A stretch of 64,000 nt of DNA from Nonomuraea sp. NEAU-A123 (GCF_018603905.1 NZ_JAHFZZ010000009.1:1-64000); one strand, 5' to 3'; shown: positions 25,470 to 34,605, counted from the stretch's first letter. Numbers and translations: made by a program. The notes: generated by a model not told the origin, from the sequence alone.

Positions 25470-25499
25470 CGAACGAAACCCCTGGAAGGAAGCGCCGAA

Positions 25500-25898
25500 A
25501 TGACCGTTCTCACCATGACCGACCACGCCAAATTCCTGCGCCTGACGCTGGTTCTCGACGCCGTCGTCACCGGTGTCAACGGGCTGGTCTACCTCGCCGC
25601 CGCCGGTCCCGCGAGCGATCTGCTCGGTCCGGACGCGGGGCTGCTCAGGGAGATCGGCGTCTTCCTTCTCGTGTACGGCGCGGCGGTCGGCCTGCTGGCC
25701 AGCCGCCGTGTGATCAACCCGGCCGCGACCAAGGCCGTGATCGCGCTCAACGTCGTCTGGACCTTGGGCAGCGTGCTCGCCGTGGTCACCGGGGCGGCGG
25801 AGTTCACCACGATCGGCGCGGTGTGGGCGATCGCCCAGGCCCTCGTGGTCGGCGTTTTCGCCGAGCTGCAGATCGTGGGCCTCCGTCGGCTCCGCTAG
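25500..25898 (+). CDS. small four-helix membrane protein of unknown function
   Basis: A 132-residue protein with four predicted membrane segments (about residues 13-33, 48-66, 76-95 and 101-120). The DAVVTGVNGLVYLAAAG first helix is conserved in many actinobacterial hypothetical membrane proteins as far as I recall. GGAAGG lies 10 nt upstream of the ATG. It is followed after 44 bp by a SnoaL-like gene in the same direction, so the two are probably co-transcribed. Function unknown. Confidence 0.7.
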   Translation: MTVLTMTDHAKFLRLTLVLDAVVTGVNGLVYLAAAGPASDLLGPDAGLLREIGVFLLVYGAAVGLLASRRVINPAATKAVIALNVVWTLGSVLAVVTGAAEFTTIGAVWAIAQALVVGVFAELQIVGLRRLR

Positions 25899-25942
25899 CC
25901 CCCAGTTTTAAGTCGAAAAATCATCTGAAAGGTAGAAAAATC

Positions 25943-26302
25943 ATGAGCAACGAGCTGGTCGACCGCTACATCGCCGCCTGGAACGAGACCGACGCCGACG
26001 CCCGCGCCAAGGCCGTGGCCGCGCTGTGGACCGAGGACGCCACGTACACCGACCCGCTGGCCGAGGTGGCCGGTCACGCCGGGCTCGCCGCGCTGATCGA
26101 GGGCGCGCAGGGCATGTTCCCCGGCTTCGTGTTCAGCCCCGGCGAGGTGTACGACGCCCACCACGACATCGCCAGGTTCACCTGGCACCTGGGCCCGGCG
26201 GGCGAGGAGCCGGTGGTGGTCGGGTTCGACGTGGTGCAGCTGGCCGCGGACGGCAGGATCGCCCGGGTCCTGGGCTTCCTGGACAAGGTGCCCGCCGCCT
26301 GA
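25943..26302 (+). CDS. nuclear transport factor 2 / SnoaL-like protein
   Basis: A 119-residue protein of the NTF2-like alpha+beta cone fold, with the start VDRYIAAWNETDADARAKAVAALWTEDATYTDP broken here into YIAAWNE (about 8-14) and LWTEDATYTDP (about 28-38), which are the SnoaL-type hallmarks. Members are small polyketide cyclases, isomerases or unassigned ligand-binding proteins. GAAAGG precedes the ATG by about 10 nt. A GAAAAATCAT direct repeat lies in the leader (25916-25925 and 25935-25944). A strong hairpin follows the stop. Confidence 0.8.
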   Translation: MSNELVDRYIAAWNETDADARAKAVAALWTEDATYTDPLAEVAGHAGLAALIEGAQGMFPGFVFSPGEVYDAHHDIARFTWHLGPAGEEPVVVGFDVVQLAADGRIARVLGFLDKVPAA

Positions 26303-26318
26303 AAACGCCGATGTCTCC

Positions 26319-26350
26319 CTGGGCCCCCGGAGTTCTCTCCGGGGGCCCAG
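26319..26350 (+). terminator. factor-independent-type hairpin after SnoaL-like gene
   Basis: A perfect 13 bp stem (CTGGGCCCCCGGA paired with TCCGGGGGCCCAG) with a 6 nt GTTCTC loop begins 16 nt after the stop codon. There is no T-run, which is normal for high-GC actinobacterial terminators. Confidence 0.8.
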
Positions 26351-26410
26351 CCGGGTGCCGGAGGAAAACCGCTTGCCCGTGCCGAGGGCCGCAGCGCAGA
26401 ATCACACCCT

Positions 26411-27703
26411 GTGGCCGATCAACTGAAACGCCTGCTTCGCGGGCTGGTGCCCGATCTGGGCCCGCTGCGCGACTCGCGAGACTATCGGCTGCTCATGGCC
26501 TCGGGTGTCATCACGATGTTCGGCACGTTCATCACCATGGTGGCCGTGCCGTACCAGATGAAGGAGCTCACCGGCTCCTACGTGGCGGTCGGTCTGGTGA
26601 GCCTGGCCGAGTTCGTGCCGATGGTGGTGTGCGGGCTGTGGGGCGGCGCCATCGCCGACGCGCTCGACCGGCGCACGGTCATCCTGCTCAGCGAGCTGGG
26701 GCTGATGGTGACCTCGGGCCTGCTCATGGTCAACTCGCTCCTCCCCCACCCGCAGACCTGGGTCCTCTACGTGGTCGGCGCGCTGGCCATGGGCGTCGCG
26801 TGCCTGCAACGGCCCAGCCTGGAGGCGCTGATCCCGCAGGTGGTCAGGCACGACCAGCTCGGCGCGGCCGCGGTGCTGGCGAGCCTGCGCTGGAACCTCG
26901 GCGCGATCGTCGCCCCGGCTCTCGGCGGGCTGCTGGTGACGGCGTTCGGCACGGCCGTCGCCTACGGCATCGACACGGTGAGCTTCGTGCTGTCCCTGGT
27001 GCTGCTCTGGCGGATCAAGGCCGTGCCACCCGCCGAGGACGCCGCGCCCGCGTCGCTGAGCTCGCTGGTCGAGGGCGTGCGCTACGCGGCCGGGCGCAGC
27101 GATCTGATCGGCACCTACCTGGTCGACATCGCCGCGATGCTGTTCGCGATGTCGACGGCGCTGTTCCCGTTCCTGGCCGACCAGCTGGGCGCGCCCCAGG
27201 CACTCGGCCTGCTCTATTCGGCGGGTGCGGTCGGCTCTCTGGTGGCCTCGCTGACCGGCGGCTGGACGGCGCGCGTCCACCGGCAGGGCCTGGGCGTGAT
27301 CATCGCGGCGACGCTGTGGGGTGCCGCGATGGCACTGGCGGCGGCGATCCCGAACGTCTGGGCGATCTTCTTCTGCCTGGCGCTGGCCGGGGCCGCCGAC
27401 ATGATCAGCGCTATCTTCCGCATGACGATGTGGAACCAGACGATCCCCAACGAGCTGCGGGGCAGGCTGGCCGGCATCGAGCTGCTGTCCTACGCCAGCG
27501 GGCCGATGCTCGGCAACGCGCGCGCCGGGCTGATGGCGCAGGTGGGTGGCGCCCGATTCTCCCTGGGAGCGGGCGGCGTGCTGTGCGTCGCGGCGGTGGC
27601 GGGGCTTGCGGCGGTGCTGCCGAAGTTCCGCCGGTACGACTCGCGCACCGACGAGCACGCCCTGGCCGAAAAGGCCCGCCGAGCCGCCCAGCTCCCCGCC
27701 TGA
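26411..27703 (+). CDS. MFS transporter (EntS/MFS_3-type exporter)
   Basis: A 430-residue major-facilitator protein with about 12 membrane segments. The LLMASGVITMFGTFITMVAVPYQ first helix, the GGAIADALDRR loop (motif A) and the overall pattern are like the enterobactin exporter EntS/MFS_3 group of efflux pumps. GTG 26411 has no Shine-Dalgarno, but TTGCCC (26373-26378), 18 nt spacer and CAGAAT (26397-26402) end 8 nt upstream, so a leaderless transcript is likely. Substrate unknown. Confidence 0.85.
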   Translation: MADQLKRLLRGLVPDLGPLRDSRDYRLLMASGVITMFGTFITMVAVPYQMKELTGSYVAVGLVSLAEFVPMVVCGLWGGAIADALDRRTVILLSELGLMVTSGLLMVNSLLPHPQTWVLYVVGALAMGVACLQRPSLEALIPQVVRHDQLGAAAVLASLRWNLGAIVAPALGGLLVTAFGTAVAYGIDTVSFVLSLVLLWRIKAVPPAEDAAPASLSSLVEGVRYAAGRSDLIGTYLVDIAAMLFAMSTALFPFLADQLGAPQALGLLYSAGAVGSLVASLTGGWTARVHRQGLGVIIAATLWGAAMALAAAIPNVWAIFFCLALAGAADMISAIFRMTMWNQTIPNELRGRLAGIELLSYASGPMLGNARAGLMAQVGGARFSLGAGGVLCVAAVAGLAAVLPKFRRYDSRTDEHALAEKARRAAQLPA

Positions 27704-27759
27704 CGCTCTGACGCCGCTGCGCCCAGCTCTCCGCCCGACGCCACTGGCGGCGGCGCGGG

Positions 27760-27993
27760 TCAGCCCGGCTCGCGCCAGCCGTCGTGGTCTTCCACGAGCG
27801 CGTCGACCTCCGGCAGGCCGTCCTCGTCGAGCCCTTCCAGGACGACCAGCCACTGCGCGTCCTCGGCGTCGTCCTCGCCGGCGAGCGTCTCCCGCACGAC
27901 CTGGGGTATCCCCAGCGCGGGGAACCGCTCGCCCAGCGCCTCCGCGACCTCCTCGGCGTCGTCGCGCTCGGCGAACACCAGCAGATGCCTCAT
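27760..27993 (-). CDS. small acidic conserved hypothetical protein
   Basis: A 77-residue, strongly acidic protein beginning MRHLLVFAERDDAEEVAEAL, with an alternating strand-helix-strand pattern. ATG 27993 is chosen over the frame opening at 28023 because AAAGG lies upstream at suitable distance and the hydrophobic first strand follows directly. It is 90 bp downstream of pheT on the same strand and may be read from it. No function recognised. Confidence 0.6.
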   Translation of the reverse strand: MRHLLVFAERDDAEEVAEALGERFPALGIPQVVRETLAGEDDAEDAQWLVVLEGLDEDGLPEVDALVEDHDGWREPG

Positions 27994-28083
27994 CTCCGGC
28001 CTTTCACGCGTGAGGTCCGGCACGGCGGACCGTACCGGACCTCGGAACAGCGATCGGCCATCGGACGCGGCCGTAACAGGTGG

Positions 28084-30639
28084 TCAGGCGCTGCGGAGCT
28101 GGGCGCCGACGCGGTCGGCGGCCATGGCCACGGCGGCGTCGCGAGCCGCCGTCGTCTCCTCCACCGTCAGCGTGCGGTCGGCCGCGCGGAAGCGCAGCGT
28201 GTACGCGAGCGACTTGTGCCCCTCGCCCACCTGCTCCCCCGCGTAGACGTCGAACAGCCGGATCGACTCCAGCAGCTCTCCCGCCCCGTCACGCAGCGCC
28301 GCCTCCACGTCGGCGACCGGCGTGAAGTCGGGCACGATCAGCGCCACGTCCTGGGTAGCGACCGGGTAGGACGAGACGGCCGGCGCCTCGGCCGGGCCGG
28401 GCATGGCCGACTCCAGCTTGGACAGCTCCAGCTCCATCGCCGAGGTACGCGGCGGCAGCCCGTAGGCCTCGGCGACGCGCGGGTGCAGCTCACCGGCGTG
28501 GCCGACGAGCGTGTCACCGACGTAGAGGGCGGCGCACCTGCCGGGATGCCAGGGTTCGTGCTGGTCGGCGATGACCGACAGCTCGACTCCCGCCTCGGCC
28601 GCCACCAGCCGGGCCGCTTGTACGGCGTCGGCCCAGCATTCCTGGCGCCCGCGACCCCACCAGCCGGACCGCTCGAACTCGCCGGCCAGCACGACCGCGA
28701 CCCGGTGCGGCTGGTCGGGCAGAGCGGCGGCGATCGAGGCCAGCTCGTCGCCGCTCGGCCTGTCCTCGACACGCAGCACCGGCGCGGTGGCCGGCGCTCC
28801 CTCGCGGGGCCGGAAGACCAGTCCCGACTCGAACAGCGCCACGTCGGTGAAGCCGCGCCCGGCGTTGCGTACCAGGGTCTTGAGCAGCCCGGGCAGCAGC
28901 GTCGTGCGCATCAGCGGCTCGTCTTCGGCCAGCGGGTTGGCCAGCCGCAGCGCGCGGCGGCGCGCGTCGTCGGCGGGCAGCTGCAGCGCGTCGAAGTCGC
29001 CCTCGCTGATGAACGGGTAGGCGAGCACCTCGACGTAACCGGCGGCGGCCAGGGTCCTGCCGACGCGCCTGCGCAGCCGCTGTCCCTCGGTCAGCCCGGC
29101 TCCGGCCGGGGCCTTGGGCAGGATGGAGGGCAGGCGCTCGTAGCCTTCGAGGCGGATGACCTCTTCGGCCAGGTCGTTGGGGTCGGTGAGGTCGGGCCGC
29201 CAGGACGGCGGGGTGACCGTGATCATGTCGTCGCCGGTGACGGCCAGCTTGGCCGCCAGCTCGCCGCCGGTCACGACCCCGGTCGGGTCGACGCCGCCCG
29301 TGCGCACGGCCGGGTCGTCGCCGTCGGTCACGACGCAGCCGACCTGCTCCAGCCGCCGTACGACGGTCTCCTTGGCGTAGGGCACACCGGCCACGTCGCC
29401 CGGATGGCCGGCCGGGATCGCGATGCGGGCCGGCGCGACGTCGACCTCGGCGTGCGTGAGGCCCGGTCGTACGGTGGCGCCGCCCAGCTCGGCCAGCAGC
29501 CGCACGGCCCGCCACGAGGCGACCAGCGGCAGCTCGCGGTCGACGCCGCGCTCGAACCGCTTGGACGCCTCGGACACGAGGTTGTGCCTGCGGGACTCGC
29601 GGGAGATGCCGGTCGCCGAGAAGTGCGCGGCCTCGATGACGATGTCCGTCGACGCGCCGGAGATCTCGGTCTCCAGCCCGCCCATCGTGCCCGCCATCGA
29701 GATCGGGCCCGACTGGTCGGTGATCAGGATGTCGTCGGGGTCGAGCTTGCGGGTGACGTGGTCGAGCGTCTCGAGGGTCTCGCCCTGAACGGCCCTGCGT
29801 ACGACGATCTCGCCGGTGAGCTTGGCCCGGTCGAAGGCATGCAGCGGCTGGCCGAGCTCCAGCATCAGATAGTTGGTGATGTCGACGGCCAGCGACACCG
29901 GCCGCATCCCGGCCCGCGTGAGCCGTACGCGCATCCAGAGCGGGCTCTGGGCGGCGGGGTCGAAGCCGGTGACCTCGCGCAGCACGAACCTGTCGCAGGC
30001 GTCCGGGTCGCCGATCGAGGCGGGCCACGCCTGCTCGTCGGCGGTGGGCAGCTCGACGTCGGCCGGGTCGTGGAACGGGACCTCGAACGCGGTCGCGGCC
30101 TCGCGCGCCACGCCCCTGATCGACAGCGCGTAGCCGATGTCGGGGGTGATCTCCAGCTCGATCACGTCGTCGCGGAGACCGAGCAGCTCGACCACGTCGG
30201 CGCCGATCGGCGTGCCGGGGGGCAGCACCATGATGCCGCCGTGGTCGTCGCCGAGGCCGAGCTCGCGCTCGGAGCAGATCATGCCCTCGGACAGCCGCCC
30301 GTACGTCTTGCGCGAGCCGACCTCGAAGCCGCCGGGCAGCACGCCACCCGGCAGGACGACCGGCACACGGTCTCCGGCGGCGAAGTTGGTGGCGCCGCAG
30401 ACGATCTCGCGCGGCATCGCCTCCCCGACCTCGACCTTGCAGTGCCTGATCGGCTTCTTGAAACCGGTCAGCTCCTCGATCTCGAGCACCTCGCCGACCA
30501 CGACGTTCTTCACGTCGTGACCGTGCGAGCTGATCGACTCGAGCTTGAGCCCTGCCGCGGTGAGCTTGTCGGCCACCTCTTGGGCGGTGACCGCCGGGAG
30601 ATCGGCGTACTCCCGCAGCCAGGAGAGCGGGACCTTCAT
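28084..30639 (-). CDS. pheT: phenylalanyl-tRNA synthetase beta subunit
   Basis: The 851-residue beta chain of the alpha2-beta2 enzyme. Domain order fits: N-terminal MKVPLSWLREY start, EMAP/tRNA-binding domain (about 40-150; VVVGEVLEI), B3/B4 editing domain (about 210-400), B5 domain, class II-like core and a C-terminal anticodon-binding FDX-ACB domain (from about 755; SSYPVATQDVALIVP). ATG 30639 overlaps the pheS stop by 1 nt (TGATG). Confidence 0.97.
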   Translation of the reverse strand: MKVPLSWLREYADLPAVTAQEVADKLTAAGLKLESISSHGHDVKNVVVGEVLEIEELTGFKKPIRHCKVEVGEAMPREIVCGATNFAAGDRVPVVLPGGVLPGGFEVGSRKTYGRLSEGMICSERELGLGDDHGGIMVLPPGTPIGADVVELLGLRDDVIELEITPDIGYALSIRGVAREAATAFEVPFHDPADVELPTADEQAWPASIGDPDACDRFVLREVTGFDPAAQSPLWMRVRLTRAGMRPVSLAVDITNYLMLELGQPLHAFDRAKLTGEIVVRRAVQGETLETLDHVTRKLDPDDILITDQSGPISMAGTMGGLETEISGASTDIVIEAAHFSATGISRESRRHNLVSEASKRFERGVDRELPLVASWRAVRLLAELGGATVRPGLTHAEVDVAPARIAIPAGHPGDVAGVPYAKETVVRRLEQVGCVVTDGDDPAVRTGGVDPTGVVTGGELAAKLAVTGDDMITVTPPSWRPDLTDPNDLAEEVIRLEGYERLPSILPKAPAGAGLTEGQRLRRRVGRTLAAAGYVEVLAYPFISEGDFDALQLPADDARRRALRLANPLAEDEPLMRTTLLPGLLKTLVRNAGRGFTDVALFESGLVFRPREGAPATAPVLRVEDRPSGDELASIAAALPDQPHRVAVVLAGEFERSGWWGRGRQECWADAVQAARLVAAEAGVELSVIADQHEPWHPGRCAALYVGDTLVGHAGELHPRVAEAYGLPPRTSAMELELSKLESAMPGPAEAPAVSSYPVATQDVALIVPDFTPVADVEAALRDGAGELLESIRLFDVYAGEQVGEGHKSLAYTLRFRAADRTLTVEETTAARDAAVAMAADRVGAQLRSA

Positions 30640-31736
30640 CAGATCTCCATTCCGAACGGAAGCGTGAAGCGCACGTCTCCCTCGACCATGTCGCGCATGT
30701 CCTCAGCGTTGTGGCGGAACATCAGCGTACGTTCGATGCCCATGCCGAAGGCGAAGCCCGAGTATGTCGACGGGTCGACGCCGCAGGCGATCAGCACGCG
30801 CGGGTTGACCATGCCGCAGCCACCCCACTCGATCCAGCCCTCGGACTTGCAGGTGCGGCACGGCGGGTTGCCGGGGACCGCCGAGGCGCCGCGGCAGACG
30901 AAGCACTTGAGGTCCATCTCGGCCGACGGCTCGGTGAACGGGAAGTAGTTGGGCCGGAACCTGGTGGAGATGCCCTCGCCGAACATGACCTCGGCGAACC
31001 GGTCGAGCGTGCCCTTGAGGTGGGCCATCGTCAGCCCCTCGTCGATCGCCAGGCCCTCGACCTGGTGGAAGACGGGGGTGTGGGTGGCGTCGAGCTCGTC
31101 GGTGCGGAACACCTTGCCCGGCGAGATGACGTAGCACGGCGCGCCCCGCTGCAGCAGCGCGCGGATCTGCACCGGCGAGGTCTGGGTGCGCAGCACCATG
31201 CCCGACTCGGTGGACTCGACGAAGAACGTGTCGTGGTCGGAGCGGGCCGGGTGGTCCGTGGCGATGTTGAGGGCGTCGAAGTTGAACCACTCGCCTTCGA
31301 GCTCGGGACCCTCGGCCACCTCGTAGCCCATCGCGACGAACGTGTCGGCGATGCGCTCCTGCATGGTGGTCAGCGGGTGGCGGGCGCCGAGCGGCTGCCG
31401 GTCCCACGGCAGGGTGACGTCGACGGCCTCGTCGACGAGGACCCGGGCGTCGCGCTCGGCCTCCAGCTCGGCCTGCCGGGCGGCCAGCGCCTCGTTGATC
31501 GCCTTGCGGGCGCCGCCGACGCGCTTGCCGGCCTCGGCACGGGCCGCGGGAGGCAGGGCGCCGATCTCGCGGTTGGCCAGCGCGATGGGCGAGCGGTCAC
31601 CGGCGTGGGCCAGCCGCGCCTGCTTGAGTGCGTCGAGATCGCCGGCCGTCTTGATCGCCGCCAGGGCGTCGGCCTCCATGCGGGACACCTCGTCGGCATG
31701 CAACGGTGTCACCTCGACGGGGTCGTAGTCAGACAA
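30639..31736 (-). CDS. pheS: phenylalanyl-tRNA synthetase alpha subunit
   Basis: Catalytic class II chain charging tRNA-Phe. An N-terminal coiled coil (about 10-100) precedes the core with TQTSPVQIR (motif 1/2 region), FHQVEGL and GFAFGMGIERTLM (motif 3). No ATG or GTG fits the family N-terminus. TTG 31736 is preceded by GGAG with a 7 nt spacer and gives LSDYDPVEVTPL, 365 residues. No tRNA-responsive leader is visible in the 88 bp before the start. Confidence 0.95.
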   Translation of the reverse strand: MSDYDPVEVTPLHADEVSRMEADALAAIKTAGDLDALKQARLAHAGDRSPIALANREIGALPPAARAEAGKRVGGARKAINEALAARQAELEAERDARVLVDEAVDVTLPWDRQPLGARHPLTTMQERIADTFVAMGYEVAEGPELEGEWFNFDALNIATDHPARSDHDTFFVESTESGMVLRTQTSPVQIRALLQRGAPCYVISPGKVFRTDELDATHTPVFHQVEGLAIDEGLTMAHLKGTLDRFAEVMFGEGISTRFRPNYFPFTEPSAEMDLKCFVCRGASAVPGNPPCRTCKSEGWIEWGGCGMVNPRVLIACGVDPSTYSGFAFGMGIERTLMFRHNAEDMRDMVEGDVRFTLPFGMEI

Positions 31737-31824
31737 GAGTGAGCTCCGTATCCAGGGCTTGAGCTTGACAGAGTCTAGTGGGATCCGCCCACCGGGCCCG
31801 ACTCGCGCCCGCCTGCCGCAGGGG

Positions 31825-32913
31825 CTACACAGTGGCGAAGTCAGGGGTGCCGGTGGGCACGGTAAATCGGAACTCCGCCCCACCCTCGGGCGCGCGCTGC
31901 ACGATGATCGTGCCGCCGTGCGCCTCGACCAGGCCCTTCACGATGAACAGGCCGAGCCCGGTGCCGCCGCGCCGGCGGCTGTTGCCGCGCCAGAACTGCC
32001 GGAAGACGCGCGGAGCCAGCTCGGGCGTGATGCCCTCGCCCTCGTCGCGCACCGACACGGCAACTCCCCATCCGACGGACTCGATCTCTATGGTGACGGT
32101 GCCGCGTCCGTGGCGCACCGCGTTTTCCATCAGGTTACCGAGGATCTGGTCGATCTTGTCCTGGTCGAGCCACATCTCGGGGAGGTCGTCACCGGCGACG
32201 AGGCGGAAGCGGCCCTCGGCCTCGCCCGCCGCGACGCGGCCGGCGACGATGCGCCGCGCTCTGGCGGGCACGTCGACGACCTGGCGGTGCAGCTCCAGCC
32301 GGCCCGACTCGATGCGGGAGACGTCGAGCAGCTCCGTGATCAGCCTGGTCACCCGGTCGGCGTCGTTGTTGACGGTCTCGAGCATGACGCGCTTCTGCTC
32401 GTCGGTGAAGCGGGTCCACTTGGCCAGCAGGGTCGCGGTGAACCCCTTGACGCTGGTCAGCGGCGAGCGCAGCTCGTGGGCGACCGTGGACACCAGGTCG
32501 GCGCGGCTGCGCTCCAGCCGGGCGCGGGCGCCGCCGTCACGCAGGGTGATCGTCACCCGCTCGACGTCGCCGCACCGCTCGGGCTCGCGGGACAGCCGGG
32601 CCGCGACGTAGAGCTCCTGCCCGCCGGGCAGGTGCAGCGGCCGCTCCGGCACCCTGCTGCGGGTGCGCAGGCCGCCCTCGGGGTCGAGGGCCTTCCACCA
32701 CTCGCGGCCGTCGTGGTCGCGGAAGGGGAACACCTCGTTCATGTCCTTGCCGACCGCGCGCTCGGCGGTGACGCCGGTGAGCCGCGCGGCGGCCCGGTTG
32801 ACGGCCAGCACGCGGCCGAATCTGTCGGACACGATGAGGCCGTCGGGAAGATCGTCGATGGCTATCGTGCACGCGGAGGCGACCACTCGACCATCGGTGT
32901 CTGCGCCGTGCAC
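31825..32913 (-). CDS. orphan soluble PAS-domain sensor histidine kinase
   Basis: A 362-residue histidine kinase with no membrane segment. A PAS domain (about 15-125, DLPDGLIVSDRFGRVLAVNRAA) precedes the dimerisation H-box STVAHELRSPLTSVKG with phospho-acceptor His146, then N-box NLMENAVRHG, G1 DEGEGI and G2 GTGLGLFIVKGL. GTG 32913 has GGAGGAGG upstream. No response regulator is adjacent. It lies between an RNA methyltransferase and pheS; a kinase at this position is, as I recall, also seen in Streptomyces. Signal and partner unknown. Confidence 0.9.
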   Translation of the reverse strand: MHGADTDGRVVASACTIAIDDLPDGLIVSDRFGRVLAVNRAAARLTGVTAERAVGKDMNEVFPFRDHDGREWWKALDPEGGLRTRSRVPERPLHLPGGQELYVAARLSREPERCGDVERVTITLRDGGARARLERSRADLVSTVAHELRSPLTSVKGFTATLLAKWTRFTDEQKRVMLETVNNDADRVTRLITELLDVSRIESGRLELHRQVVDVPARARRIVAGRVAAGEAEGRFRLVAGDDLPEMWLDQDKIDQILGNLMENAVRHGRGTVTIEIESVGWGVAVSVRDEGEGITPELAPRVFRQFWRGNSRRRGGTGLGLFIVKGLVEAHGGTIIVQRAPEGGAEFRFTVPTGTPDFATV

Positions 32914-32963
32914 GAACTCGCCTCCTCCGCCTACAAGGCCGACAATAGCGGGTTTCCAGCCGC

Positions 32964-33767
32964 CTAGGACACTCGCTGAGCCCTCGCGGAGGAGTAAAGG
33001 CATACCGCGGCCGCGGTGGCCAGGTTGAGGCTTTCGGCCTGTCCGTAGATGGGCACTCTGACCACATCGTCGGCTTCGGCGAGAACCTCCTCGGGCAGGC
33101 CCCATGCCTCGTTTCCGAAGATCCACGCGGTGGGGCCCGACAGGTCGACGTCGTCGAGCGTGTGCTTGCCCGCGCCGTCAGCCGCCAGCACGCGCAGTCC
33201 GCGCTCTCTGAGCTGACGCACGGCGGCGGTCACCGGTGCACCGATGGTGACGGGCAGGTGGAACAGGCTGCCGGCGCTGGCGCGTACGCACTTGCCGTTG
33301 TACGGGTCGACCGAAGCGTCGGTGAAGATCACGGAGTCGGCGCCCGCGGCGTCGGCGGCGCGCATGACGGTGCCCGCGTTGCCGGGGTCGCGCACGTGCG
33401 CGAGGACCGCGACCAGGCGCGGCTCGCCGGACAGGGCGTCGTCGAGCGGCACGTGCACCAGCCGGCAGACGGCCAGCAGCCCCTGCGGGGTCACGGTCTG
33501 GGAGAGCTCCGACATGACCTCGCCGCTGGCCCGGTGGATCGGGATGCCCTTGAGCGTCGCGTCGGTGATCAGCTCGGAGTGGCGGAGCTCGGCTTCGGCG
33601 GTGGCGAACAGCTCCAGCGTCACCCCGTCGAGCTTGAGCGCCTCGCGCACGGCCTGCGGCCCCTCGGCCAGGAACTTACGGTCCTGCTCCCGGTAGGCGC
33701 GCTTGGCGAGCCTCCTGGCGGCCTTCACGCGCGGCGACTTCACGTTGGTCAGCTCGGATCCCGCCAT
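32964..33767 (-). CDS. SpoU/TrmH-family RNA 2'-O-methyltransferase
   Basis: A 267-residue SPOUT methyltransferase. An N-terminal L30e-like substrate-binding domain (about 1-100) is followed by the knotted catalytic domain with HVRDPGNAGTVMRAADAAG (motif 1), IFGNEAWGLP (motif 2) and IYGQAESLNLATAAAVCLY (motif 3). It probably methylates a ribose in 23S rRNA, like the TsnR/RlmB group; the target base is not determinable. ATG 33767 follows GGGGAG. It is just downstream of the infC-rpmI-rplT terminator, as in other actinobacteria. Confidence 0.9.
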   Translation of the reverse strand: MAGSELTNVKSPRVKAARRLAKRAYREQDRKFLAEGPQAVREALKLDGVTLELFATAEAELRHSELITDATLKGIPIHRASGEVMSELSQTVTPQGLLAVCRLVHVPLDDALSGEPRLVAVLAHVRDPGNAGTVMRAADAAGADSVIFTDASVDPYNGKCVRASAGSLFHLPVTIGAPVTAAVRQLRERGLRVLAADGAGKHTLDDVDLSGPTAWIFGNEAWGLPEEVLAEADDVVRVPIYGQAESLNLATAAAVCLYSSARAQRVS

Positions 33768-33819
33768 GCTCTCCCCTGATGGTCTGTACGGCCGGGCGTA
33801 CCGGCTGGGCACACAGCAA

Positions 33820-33843
33820 AGGGCCCACCGTCAGGTGGGCCCT
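33820..33843 (-). terminator. terminator of infC-rpmI-rplT
   Basis: On the minus strand a perfect 10 bp stem (AGGGCCCACC with GGTGGGCCCT, 4 nt loop) is followed by TTGC. It begins 37 nt after the rplT stop codon. Confidence 0.85.
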
Positions 33844-33879
33844 CGGCTAGAGCCTCGCCGGGCTCGGTCCTCAATCGCC

Positions 33880-34263
33880 TCAGCTCGCGGCCGGGGCGTT
33901 CACGTTCGCCGGCAGCGCCTTCTTGGCGGCCTCGACGAGCGTGGCAAAGGTCTGGCTGTCGTTCACCGCGAGATCGGCGAGGATCTTGCGGTCGACTTCA
34001 ATGTTGGCCAGTCGCAGACCCTGGATCAGGCGGTTGTACGTCATGCCGTTCTGGCGGGCCGCGGCGTTGATCCGCTGGATCCACAGACGGCGGAAGGCAC
34101 CCTTACGGTCCTTCCGGTCCCGATAGGCGTACGTCATCGAGTGGAGCATCTGCTCCTTGGCCTTGCGGTACAGACGTGACCGCTGGCCACGGTAACCGGA
34201 AGCCCGATCGAGGACGACCTTGCGCTTCTTCTTGGCGTTGAGCGCCCGCTTCACGCGTGCCAT
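33880..34263 (-). CDS. rplT: 50S ribosomal protein L20
   Basis: A 127-residue, strongly basic ribosomal protein with the invariant MARVKRALNAKKKR start, RGQRSRLYRKAKEQ helix and IQRINAAARQNGMTY globular domain. In several bacteria L20 binds the infC leader to control this operon, relevant to the structured leader found at 35224-35402. GGGGAG precedes the ATG. Confidence 0.98.
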   Translation of the reverse strand: MARVKRALNAKKKRKVVLDRASGYRGQRSRLYRKAKEQMLHSMTYAYRDRKDRKGAFRRLWIQRINAAARQNGMTYNRLIQGLRLANIEVDRKILADLAVNDSQTFATLVEAAKKALPANVNAPAAS

Positions 34264-34285
34264 GTTCTTCTCCCCGGGGGTCGCG

Positions 34286-34480
34286 CTACTTGGCGAGCAG
34301 CTTCTTGATCTTCTTGGAATCAGCGTCGGACAGGACGACTTCGTTCTTGAGACGGCGCGTCAACGTAGACGACTTCCACTCGTTGTAGTGCGCGCGATTG
34401 GCACGGCGACGCACGAGCTTGCCGGTGCCCGTCAGCCGGAACCGCTTCTTCGCACCGCTGTGCGTCTTCATCTTCGGCAT
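34286..34480 (-). CDS. rpmI: 50S ribosomal protein L35
   Basis: A 64-residue basic protein starting MPKMKTHSGAKKRF, the signature of L35. It lies 22 bp upstream of rplT and downstream of infC in the conserved IF3-L35-L20 order. Confidence 0.98.
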   Translation of the reverse strand: MPKMKTHSGAKKRFRLTGTGKLVRRRANRAHYNEWKSSTLTRRLKNEVVLSDADSKKIKKLLAK

Positions 34481-34605
34481 TCGCCGTCTCTCCTCAATTC
34501 GTCCGTGCCGGTGGCCGGGCCGGTGCTGGCCGACCCGGTCGCGGCGTCTTCGTCTGGTGGGGTGGCTGTTCGGGGTGTGCTGTTAAGGCTAACCCGAACC
34601 GCGGG

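Noticed and set aside
27784..30948. Plus-strand open frame of 1054 codons opposite pheT
   Set aside because: It is the antisense shadow of pheT (and of the end of pheS), with an abnormal Gly/Arg/Val-rich composition and no domain; pheT is certain on the other strand.
31737..31824. Possible T-box or attenuation leader for pheS
   Set aside because: Only 88 bp lie between the kinase and pheS, with no T-box sequence or terminator/antiterminator pair; the same check before tyrS, alaS and hisS was negative.
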